A program made the translations under genes and the position numbers. Positions 55,680 through 64,000 of a stretch of 64,000 nucleotides of DNA are shown here, in pieces (positions within the stretch are counted from its first letter, which is position 1; every line of letters begins with the position of its first letter). Source of the DNA: CAVSDF01 sp963726715 (lineage in GTDB: Bacteria; Bacteroidota; Rhodothermia; Rhodothermales; BA12); the NCBI GenBank assembly GCA_963726715.1, contig CAVSDF010000013.1, positions 1 to 64,000 on the forward strand. Reading direction: 5' to 3'. The notes below the pieces were generated by a model. That model saw only the letters and a list, made by a program, of their open reading frames with translations. It did no database searches and was not told where the DNA came from.

Positions 55680-56747
55680 ATGCCTGATTCGATGCCTCCC
55701 GTTCCTGCACCGCCCGACCCCGTCGCTCTCACGCTCGATCTGTGCCGGATCGACTCGACGACCGGGCGCGAGGCCGAGGCGTCGGCGTTCGTCGTGGAGG
55801 TGCTGCGCGGACTGGGGTTCACGGTCGAGACGCAGCACGTCGCCGACGGTGTGGAGGGCGCCGGGCCGCGCGTCAACGTCATCGCGACCACCGACGCCGA
55901 GCCGCTCGTCGTCCTCTCGACGCACCTCGACACCGTGCCGCCGTTCATCGCGCCCCGCATCGAGCGCTCGGACGACGGCGACATGCTCGTCGGACGCGGC
56001 GTATCAGACGCGAAGGGCATCGCGGCGGCGATGATCGCGGCGGCGGCGCGGCTCGTGGCCTCGGGCGAGCGGCGCATCGGCCTGCTCTTCACCATCGACG
56101 AGGAGGCGGCGAGCCTGGGCGCGCGTGTCGCCAACGGGCATCCGATGGGCGCGCGCGTGCGCTACCTCGTCAACGGCGAACCGACCGATGGGCGGCTCGC
56201 CGCCGGCACGAAGGGATCGCTGCGCGTGCGGCTCGTGGCGACCGGCAAGGCCGGGCACTCCGCCTACCCCGAGGCCGGGCATGCGGCGACGCACGACCTC
56301 GTCGGCGTCCTCCACGACCTCCTCGCGGAGCCGTGGCCCACGGACAGCCTGTTCGGCGAGACGACCGTCAACGTCGGGACGATGGCCGGCGGCGTGGCGG
56401 CGAACGTGCTCGCGCCGAGCGCCGAGGCGATCCTGCAACTGCGCCTCGCCACGCCTCCGGGGCCGGTCGAGGCCCGCATCCGCGCCATCGCGGGCACGCG
56501 GTGCGCCGTCGAGGTGCTGTCGGCGTCCGACCCGCTCCGCCTCTACGTGCCGCCGGGCTGGGCGGACGATGCGGCGGTGATGCGCTACACGACCGACGTG
56601 CCGTACCTGAGCGCGTGGGGCACGCCGCTGCTCTTCGGCCCCGGCTCGATCCTCGTCGCCCACACCGACCGCGAGCGCATCCCCGCCGCCGACCTCCGCG
56701 CCGCCGCCGATGCGTACGTGCGGTTGGTGGGGACGCTGCTGGGGTGA
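55680..56747 (+). CDS. dapE: M20 metallopeptidase, candidate succinyl-diaminopimelate desuccinylase
   Basis: It would hydrolyse N-succinyl-LL-diaminopimelate to LL-diaminopimelate with two zinc ions. 355 residues from ATG 55680 (MPDSMPPVPA). Metal and catalytic sites appear in order: VVLSTHLDTVPPF, LVGRGVSDAKGIAAAMIAAA, LLFTIDEEAASLGA, and the dimerisation lid with KAGHSAYPEAGHAATHDL; the last ligand is probably the His in ILVAHTDRERIPAAD. ArgE-like acetylornithine deacetylase is the alternative. Its place before dapB and dapA, with dapD nearby, favours dapE. Confidence 0.75.
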   Translation: MPDSMPPVPAPPDPVALTLDLCRIDSTTGREAEASAFVVEVLRGLGFTVETQHVADGVEGAGPRVNVIATTDAEPLVVLSTHLDTVPPFIAPRIERSDDGDMLVGRGVSDAKGIAAAMIAAAARLVASGERRIGLLFTIDEEAASLGARVANGHPMGARVRYLVNGEPTDGRLAAGTKGSLRVRLVATGKAGHSAYPEAGHAATHDLVGVLHDLLAEPWPTDSLFGETTVNVGTMAGGVAANVLAPSAEAILQLRLATPPGPVEARIRAIAGTRCAVEVLSASDPLRLYVPPGWADDAAVMRYTTDVPYLSAWGTPLLFGPGSILVAHTDRERIPAADLRAAADAYVRLVGTLLG

Positions 56748-56782
56748 TGGGGGATGAACATCTGGATGGGGCCACACGTCCG

Positions 56783-56811
56783 GTAGAGACGCATCGGCGA
56801 TGCGTCTCTAC
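56783..56811. repeat. GTAG-headed palindrome, GAGACGCATCG type
   Basis: GTAGAGACGCATCG, G, CGATGCGTCTCTAC, identical to 36088-36116. It lies 36 bases after the M20 stop and 120 before dapB. Confidence 0.7.
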
Positions 56812-56933
56812 GTCGCCCCACCCCCGCATCCCGCCCACGCGGCGCCCGTCGCACCGCCGCGGCATCGCGCGACCGCGTGGAAACCCGGCGGGGCGATGGC
56901 GCGGTTGACGCGGCCACGTTTCCCCACGCCCCG

Positions 56934-57650
56934 ATGCGCATCGCCCTTCTCGGACACGGCAAAATGGGCCGTCTCGTCGAATCGCTCGCGCGCGCCGACG
57001 GGCACGACATCGCCGCCACGTTCGCGTCGGGCAACGCGGTCACGGCGGCGGCGCTCGCGGATGCCGATGTCGCAGTCGATTTCTCGGCGGCCGAGGCGGT
57101 GCCCGCGCACGTCGCGGCGTGCGTGGCGGCAGGCGTGCCGGTCGTCGTCGGGACGACCGGGTGGCAGGATGCGCGCGAGGCGGTCGAGGCAGCGGTGGCG
57201 GCGGGAGGCGGGGCGGTGGTGGTCGGGGCCAACTTCTCCGTCGGCGTTGCCGTGTTCGCGCGCGTCGTGGCGGAGGCGTCGCGGCTGTTCGCGCGGGCGG
57301 GCGGGTACGCGCCGTTTCTGGAGGAGCAGCACCACGCCGCCAAGCGCGACGCGCCGAGCGGAACGGCGCTCATGCTGCGCGCCCACGTCGCCGACGCCTT
57401 CCCCGGCGACGCGCTCGATGTCGCGGTGACGCGCGCCGGGCACATCCCCGGCACCCACCGCGTCGGGTTCGACGGCGTGCCCGACACCGTCGTCCTCGAA
57501 CACGTCGCCCGCAGCCGGGACGGGTTCGCGCGCGGATCGCTCGTCGCCGCCGCGTGGCTCGCCGGGCGGGCGCGGCGCGGTGAATCGGGCGTGTGGTCGT
57601 TCGACGACGTGATGGCCGACGTGCTCGGCGGCTCGCCCGGCGACGCCTGA
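56934..57650 (+). CDS. dapB: 4-hydroxy-tetrahydrodipicolinate reductase
   Basis: It reduces hydroxy-tetrahydrodipicolinate with NAD(P)H in lysine/diaminopimelate synthesis. 238 residues. The Rossmann start is MRIALLGHGKMGRLVE; the substrate site is LEEQHHAAKRDAPSGTAL with the catalytic His and Lys; the late segment is HVARSRDGFARGSLVAAAWL. It is shorter than E. coli DapB, as in many Bacteroidota. The pathway neighbour dapA starts 154 bases downstream. Confidence 0.93.
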   Translation: MRIALLGHGKMGRLVESLARADGHDIAATFASGNAVTAAALADADVAVDFSAAEAVPAHVAACVAAGVPVVVGTTGWQDAREAVEAAVAAGGGAVVVGANFSVGVAVFARVVAEASRLFARAGGYAPFLEEQHHAAKRDAPSGTALMLRAHVADAFPGDALDVAVTRAGHIPGTHRVGFDGVPDTVVLEHVARSRDGFARGSLVAAAWLAGRARRGESGVWSFDDVMADVLGGSPGDA

Positions 57651-57804
57651 GGCGCCGCGCTTCTCACGGCTCCGTCGCGTCGCGGAAAACCGGGCGGCGA
57701 TACCTTGGGCGACCTCCACCCGCAGCGTGGCAGGCGCAGCGCTTCGGGCGCCATCGCGCCGCCGCGACCGTTCTGCCCGCTCCGACCTCCACTCCCCGAC
57801 CCCC

Positions 57805-58698
57805 ATGGCCCCTGACTGGCTCCGCGGCACCGCGACCGCCCTCGCCACGCCCTTCGACGCCGACGGACACGTCGACCCCGACGCCATCGCCCGCCTCGTC
57901 GAGCATCAGATCGCGGGCGGCGTCCGACTCCTCGTGCCGATCGGGACGACGGGCGAGAGCGCGACGACGACCGCCGAGGAGGACCAGCTCATCGTGCGCA
58001 CGGTCGTCGAGGTCGCCGCCGGACGCGCGCACGTCGTCGCGGGCATCGGCTCGAACAACACCGCCGTCGCCATCGCCAACGCCGCGCGGGCGCGCGAGGC
58101 GGGGGCCGACGCCGTCCTCGCCGTCGCGCCGTACTACAACAAGCCGACGCAGGCGGGCCTGCTCGCCCACTACCGCGCCATCGCCGGAGCCGACCCCGAG
58201 ATGCCGGTCGTCATCTACAACGTCCCCGGGCGGACCGTCACCAACATCGGCCCCGAGACGACGCTCGAACTCGCGCGCACGGTGCCCAACATCGTGGCGA
58301 CCAAAGAGGCGTCGGGCAATTTCAGCCAGATCATGCACATCCTCGCGCACCGCCCCGACGGCTTCCGCGTGATCTCCGGCGACGACGCGACGACGCTGCC
58401 ACTCATCGCCCTCGGCGCCGACGGCGTCGTCTCGGTCGCCTCCAACCTCGTCCCCGGCGCGATGGTCGAGATGGTCGACGCCGCCCTCGCCGGGCACTTC
58501 GACAAGGCCCGCGCCGTGCACGCACGCCTGCTCGACCTGATGGAGGGCAACTTCGTCGAGACCAGCCCCGGCCCGGTCAAGGCGGGCCTGGCGATGCTGG
58601 GAATCATGGACGAGAACCTGCGCCTGCCGCTCGTGGCGGTCGAGGCGTCGACGCGCGAGAAGATGCGCGGCTGGCTGACCGCCCTCGGCGCACTCTGA
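57805..58698 (+). CDS. dapA: 4-hydroxy-tetrahydrodipicolinate synthase
   Basis: It condenses pyruvate and aspartate semialdehyde through a lysine Schiff base, the first committed step of the diaminopimelate pathway. 297 residues, a TIM barrel. Landmarks are LRGTATALATPFDADGHVD, the pyruvate loop LVPIGTTGESATTTAEE, VAPYYNKPTQAGLLAHY, the Tyr of IYNVPGRTVTNIGPE, and the Schiff-base Lys of VATKEASGNFSQI. The expected allosteric end is present. Confidence 0.95.
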   Translation: MAPDWLRGTATALATPFDADGHVDPDAIARLVEHQIAGGVRLLVPIGTTGESATTTAEEDQLIVRTVVEVAAGRAHVVAGIGSNNTAVAIANAARAREAGADAVLAVAPYYNKPTQAGLLAHYRAIAGADPEMPVVIYNVPGRTVTNIGPETTLELARTVPNIVATKEASGNFSQIMHILAHRPDGFRVISGDDATTLPLIALGADGVVSVASNLVPGAMVEMVDAALAGHFDKARAVHARLLDLMEGNFVETSPGPVKAGLAMLGIMDENLRLPLVAVEASTREKMRGWLTALGAL

Positions 58699-58816
58699 CG
58701 GCTTCGGGCGGCGTCAGGCACTGCCCCTGCGCCACACCTGACAGGTCCACACCGCGCGCCCTGCGTGACGATTCGGCGCTCCGGAAACGCGGGGCGCAAC
58801 CGGGCGTGCGGCGCCG

Positions 58817-60728
<1,912 letters not shown>

Positions 60729-60786
60729 GCGCCGGGCGGGGCATCCCGGGCGCGCCGCGAACGCCGCGGTCCACCACGAACGCTGC

Positions 60787-60812
60787 GGAGACGCCACATG
60801 CGGCGTCTCTAC
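60787..60812. repeat. GGAG-headed palindrome, GAGACGCC variant
   Basis: GGAGACGCC, ACATGC, GGCGTCTCTAC: the core differs from the other GAGACG copies, but the outer GAGACG/CGTCTCTAC is kept. It lies between the ABC exporter and dapD. Confidence 0.5.
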
Positions 60813-60970
60813 ACCGCCCCCCATCCACACGGCGGCATCCGGCCTCCACGCCCCCTCCGTCGCTGCGCGACACTTCGCCCGCTCGCGGAGGAGGATGGCG
60901 GAGCGGCAGCGCGTAGACGCGGGTGGGGGCCGCCCGTACCTTCGGCCCATCCTCCAGCCCCGTCTCGCCC

Positions 60971-61812
60971 ATGCGCACCCCGACCGACGTCCGCACCGCC
61001 ATCGACACGCTCAAAAGCAAGACCGGCGCCTACTCGTACGACGACCGCGCCGTCTTCCACCACCTCAAGACGATGCTCACCCACGGCGAAGTGCGTGCCG
61101 CCGAACCCGACGGTGAGGGCGGGTGGCGCGTCAACACGTGGGTCAAGGAGGGGATTTTGCTCGGTTTCCGGATGGGGCAGGTCGTCGACATGCACGCCGG
61201 GCCGTTTCCGTTCTTCGACAAGGACTCGTACCCGCTGCGGCGCATGGCCGTCGAGGATGGCGTGCGCATCGTGCCCGGCGGGACGGCCATCCGCGACGGC
61301 GTCGTACGTGGCGCCGGGCGTCGTCGTGATGCCGCCCGCCTACATCAACGTCGGCGCGTACGTCGGCGCCGGGACGATGGTCGACAGCCACGCGCTCGTT
61401 GGCTCGTGCGCGCAGGTCGGCGAGCGCGTGCACCTCTCCGCCGCCGTGCAGATCGGCGGCGTGCTCGAACCCGTCGGCGCGATGCCAGTCGTGATCGAGG
61501 ACGACGCGATGATCGGCGGCGGGTGCGGCGTCTACGAGGGCACGCGCGTGTCGGCGGGCGCCGTCCTCGCCCCCGGCGTGCAGTTGACGGCCTCGACGCC
61601 CGTCTTCGACCTCGTCCGCGGCACGACCTACCGGGCAGGCGATGGGCAGCCGCTCGTCATCCCGCCCGGCGCCGTCGTCGTCCCCGGCAGCCGCGCCGTG
61701 ACCACCGACTTCGGGCGCCAGCACGGCCTCGCGCTCTACGCGCCCGTCATCGTCAAGTACCGCGACGCAGGCACCGACGCCGCCGTCACGCCTCGAAGAC
61801 TATCTGCGCTGA
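60971..61812 (+). CDS. dapD: Tetrahydrodipicolinate N-succinyltransferase (frameshifted)
   Basis: It succinylates tetrahydrodipicolinate with succinyl-CoA. From ATG 60971 (MRTPTDVRTAIDTLKSKTGA). The helical N-terminal domain ends VVDMHAGPFPFFDKDSYPLR, then the left-handed beta helix: SYVAPGVVVMPPAYINVGAY, VDSHALVGSCAQVGERVHLS, QIGGVLEPVGAMPVVIEDDA, GGCGVYEGTRVSAGAVLAPG. One frame change near 61308 and another near 61790 are needed to reach the natural end LEDYLR at 61812, which restores about 279 residues, the family's length. A required biosynthetic gene broken twice suggests consensus error. Confidence 0.88.
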
Positions 61813-61891
61813 CCGCGCGAGGGGCTGTGCAAATAATAAGTGTTAGCAGAGCATCGCCGATTCACCCAAAGGTGTTAGCGCATCGACCGCC
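61813..61891 (+). promoter_or_regulatory. AT-richer leader of the cysteine desulfurase gene with a direct repeat
   Basis: After the dapD stop there is an AT-richer stretch (CAAATAATAAGTGTTAGC). GTGTTAGCAGAGCATCG and GTGTTAGCGCATCG form a direct repeat at about 61840-61886, immediately before the GTG start at 61892. This could be a promoter with tandem binding sites; no factor can be named. Confidence 0.35.
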
Positions 61892-63055
61892 GTGATCTAC
61901 CTCGACCACAACGCCACGACGCCCCTCGCGCCCGAGGCGTTCGAGGCGATGCGCCCGTGGCTGACGGGGCACCCGGAGGGCGGCAGGCCCGCCAACGCGA
62001 ACGCACCGCACGCGCTCGGTTGGGCGGCGCACGAAGCGGTCGAGGTCGCGCGGGCGCAGGTGGCGGCGCTCGTCGGGGCGGAGGCGTCGGAGGTGGTGTT
62101 CACGAGCGGGGCGACCGAGGCGTGCGCGCTCGCCATCGTCGGCGCGGCGCGGCGGCGGGCAGCGGGCGGTGTGGATGGGGCAGGTGCGCGGCGCCACCTC
62201 GTCACCGTGACGACCGAGCATCCGGCGGTGCTCGCCCCCCACCGCGCGCTCGAACGCGACGGCTGGCGCGTGACGGTGCTGCCGGTCGATGGCGACGGGC
62301 GCATCTCCCTCGGCGATCTCGCCGCCGCCGTCACCGACGAGACGGCGCTCGTCTCGGTGATGGCCGCGAACAACGAGACCGGCGTCTGCGCCGACCTCGC
62401 GCCCCTCGCCGCGCTCTGCCGCGCGCGCGGCGCCTGGTTCTTCACCGACGCGACGCAGGCCGCCGGAAAGGTGCCGCTCACTTTCGGCGACGCGGATCTG
62501 ATGGCCCTCTCGGCGCACAAGCTGTACGGTCCGATGGGCGTCGGCGCCCTCGTCGTGCGGCGGCGCGGGCCGCGTGTCACGCTCGATCCGCTCGTCGCGG
62601 GTGGCGGTCAGGAGCGCGGATGGCGCGGCGGCACCCTCAACACGCCCGGCATCGTCGGCTTCGGCGCCGCAGCGGCGCTCGCTCTCAGCCGTCTCGATGC
62701 CGACGCCGCGCGCCTCACCGCCCTCCGCGACGCCCTCGAAGCACGCCTCGTGGAGGGCATCGGCGCCATCGTCCACGGTGCCCGCGTGCCGCGCCTGCCG
62801 AACACGACGAGCGCCGCGATCCCCGGCGTCTCTGCCGAGCGTCTGCTGTCGCGACTCGCCGGATCGGTCGCCCTCGCCACCGGCGCCGCCTGTTCGAGCG
62901 CCCGCCGCGAGCCGAGCCCGGTCCTCACCGCGATGGGCGTCGACGCCCCGACCGCCCGCGCCACCCTCCGCATCTCCCTCGGCCGCGCCACCTCTGCCGC
63001 CGCCCTCACCGCCGCCACCGACGCGATCATCGCCGCTGCCCGCGCCGAACGCTGA
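61892..63055 (+). CDS. Cysteine desulfurase, NifS/IscS class
   Basis: A pyridoxal-phosphate enzyme taking sulfur from cysteine for Fe-S clusters or tRNA thiolation. 387 residues from a GTG at 61892 (IYLDHNATTPLAPEAFEAMR). Landmarks are TSGATEACALAIVGAAR, TVTTEHPAVLAPHRALERDG, MAANNETGVCADLAPLA, the Schiff-base Lys in LMALSAHKLYGPMGVGALV, GGGQERGWRGGTLNTPGIVG and the catalytic Cys in LATGAACSSARREPS. The compact C-terminal loop is NifS-like. No iscU or thiI is nearby, so the sulfur acceptor is unknown. Confidence 0.92.
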   Translation: MIYLDHNATTPLAPEAFEAMRPWLTGHPEGGRPANANAPHALGWAAHEAVEVARAQVAALVGAEASEVVFTSGATEACALAIVGAARRRAAGGVDGAGARRHLVTVTTEHPAVLAPHRALERDGWRVTVLPVDGDGRISLGDLAAAVTDETALVSVMAANNETGVCADLAPLAALCRARGAWFFTDATQAAGKVPLTFGDADLMALSAHKLYGPMGVGALVVRRRGPRVTLDPLVAGGGQERGWRGGTLNTPGIVGFGAAAALALSRLDADAARLTALRDALEARLVEGIGAIVHGARVPRLPNTTSAAIPGVSAERLLSRLAGSVALATGAACSSARREPSPVLTAMGVDAPTARATLRISLGRATSAAALTAATDAIIAAARAER

Positions 63056-63067
63056 CGCCGCCGAAGA

Positions 63068-63581
63068 TCACGCCCGCTCCACCGTGTAGCGCAGTTGCAC
63101 GAGGCCCGACGGGAACGACCGCGTCTCATCGAGACGCAGGGGCACGACGGGGGCGTCGGCGCCGAAGAGCGGCGTGCCGCTGCCGAGCACGACCGGATGC
63201 ACGCTCACGACGACCGCGTCGAGGCGCCCGGCCGCGAGGAACGCCGCCGCCACCTCGCCGCCGCCGACGACCCACAGCTCGCCAACATTTTCAGAGACCA
63301 TTCGGTCTAAAAAAGCCTCCACGCTCCCACTGAACGACTTCGACCGATCGGTCGGTTTCGAGAGGGCGATGCGTGAAGACGTACGACGGCGTCTCGCCGT
63401 AGGGCCACGCGCCGAAGCCTTCGACCGGGTCGTAGGTGCCGCGCCCCATCACGAGCGCATCGACGCGCCCGAAGTACGACGCAAACCCGTAGTCGTCGTC
63501 GGTGAGGAGCCAATCGAGGCGGCCGTCGGGGCCGGCGATAAAACCGTCGAGGCTGGCGGCGACGAAGTAGGTGACGTGCAT
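63068..63581 (-). CDS. Dihydrofolate reductase-like (RibD C-terminal family) oxidoreductase (one frameshift)
   Basis: From ATG 63581 (MHVTYFVAASLDGFIAGPDG), with DALVMGRGTYDPVEGFGAWP and YVFTHRPLETDRSVEVVQ, then a frame change near 63320, then SVEAFLDRMVSENVGELWVV, GGGEVAAAFLAAGRLDAVVV and HPVVLGSGTPLF. This is the RibD-C/DHFR-like family of NADPH reductases, about 170 residues. Most members have unknown substrates. It is convergent with the cysteine desulfurase gene, 12 bases away. Confidence 0.8.
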
Positions 63582-63709
63582 CGGGCGAGGGGTCGAGGAA
63601 TCGGGCAAGGTAGGCACGCCCCTACGTCCGCTGCAGGGTCTCCCCGTCAGGTCGGGCGCGCGCGTGGGGCGTTTTTGGCTCCGTCCACATCCGTCGGACC
63701 CGTCCCGAA

Positions 63710-64000
63710 ATGTCCGACTCCACCGCCCCCTCCACCCTCGCCGACCTCGGCGTGCGCACCGGCGAGCGGCCGCGCCCTCACCGTCCTGTACCGCGGCGAC
63801 GCGGCGACGGTGACGCTCCGTTCGCTGCCGCCGGGCGTCGAGATGCCCGACCCCGCGGCCCCGCGGGACGCCGTCGTGATGGGCGTCGAGGGCAGCGCCG
63901 TCGTTACGTTCGAGGATGAGACCCCAGCCCTGAGCCTCGGCGGCGGCGTGTCACTGCGGGCCGGGCGGCGGCGCCGCGTCACCCCCGGCGTAGGCGGCGC
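63710..64000 (+). CDS. Cupin-like hypothetical protein (partial, frameshifted)
   Basis: From ATG 63710 (MSDSTAPSTLADLGVRTGER). The frame changes near 63765; text continues ALTVLYRGDAATVTLRSLPP, GVEMPDPAAPRDAVVMGVEG and SAVVTFEDETPALSLGGGVS, then an Arg-rich end GRRRRVTPGVG at the window edge. Short strands with a GVEMPDP turn suggest a cupin-type barrel, although the usual metal histidines are not visible. The gene continues beyond the window. Confidence 0.45.

Noticed and set aside
55454..55687. 77-codon plus-strand frame over the inverted repeat
   Set aside because: It is made from the palindrome sequence and has no independent coding character.

Overview
The window is very GC-rich bacterial chromosome, packed with genes on both strands. 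No Shine-Dalgarno-like sequence is evident in front of the starts I examined. The gene content points to the Rhodothermota (Rhodothermales or Rubricoccaceae-like members of the Bacteroidota/FCB group). The evidence is a secreted fibronectin-type protein ending in a type IX secretion-like sorting domain, a fused E1 alpha-beta 2-oxoacid dehydrogenase, a Q-rich DUF4175 protein, DUF6503 and TIGR02206 proteins, and a cruF-crtB-acyltransferase-glycosyltransferase group like the one expected for salinixanthin-type carotenoids. The phylum call is an inference from protein families, not from a marker gene.

Layout. 1-6 kb: a broken GAF-PAS-PAS sensor gene and a giant secreted FnIII-repeat protein. 6-7.1 kb: the C-terminal remnant of a large serine recombinase, running into tRNA-Asn. 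7.4-15.7 kb: FkbM methyltransferase, E1 fusion, DUF547, Bcp peroxiredoxin, a coupled DUF2279/membrane-protein pair and phosphohexomutase. 15.8-21.6 kb: M28 peptidase, glycogen branching enzyme, two exported or anchored hypotheticals and a cyclophilin. 21.7-24.5 kb: a zinc-ribbon protein and parB-parA. 25-32 kb: lipoprotein, long-form isocitrate dehydrogenase, an Nramp Mn/Fe transporter behind a 41-bp palindrome that looks like a DtxR/MntR operator, and small conserved proteins. 32.3-38.5 kb: DUF4175, DCC thiol-disulfide protein, patatin, WbqC-like. 38.7-43.6 kb: carotenoid genes. 43.8-50.2 kb: SurA-like isomerase, LapA, CorA, ADP-ribosylglycohydrolase convergent with a sirtuin, MsrA. 50.3-55.4 kb: YfcC transporter, chlorite dismutase/HemQ-family protein, YtcJ-like amidohydrolase, TIGR02206 membrane protein. 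55.7-63.1 kb: lysine/diaminopimelate genes (M20 dapE candidate, dapB, dapA, dapD) with an ABC exporter inserted, followed by a NifS/IscS desulfurase. The right edge holds a DHFR-like reductase and a partial cupin-like gene.

Two features cut across the whole window. First, many conserved genes, including parB, dapD and mntH, are interrupted by single-base frameshifts. Several sit in short G/C runs, which fits residual long-read consensus error better than real gene decay. Where I could, I give the full span of the intended gene. Second, the intergenic spaces carry several families of dispersed palindromes: GTAG/GGAG-headed REP-like hairpins, ACCTGTCAGGT hairpins, one long TTGCGAGG inverted repeat, and paired GT-rich/CA-rich tracts. 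No CRISPR array, rRNA, complete insertion sequence or prophage was seen.
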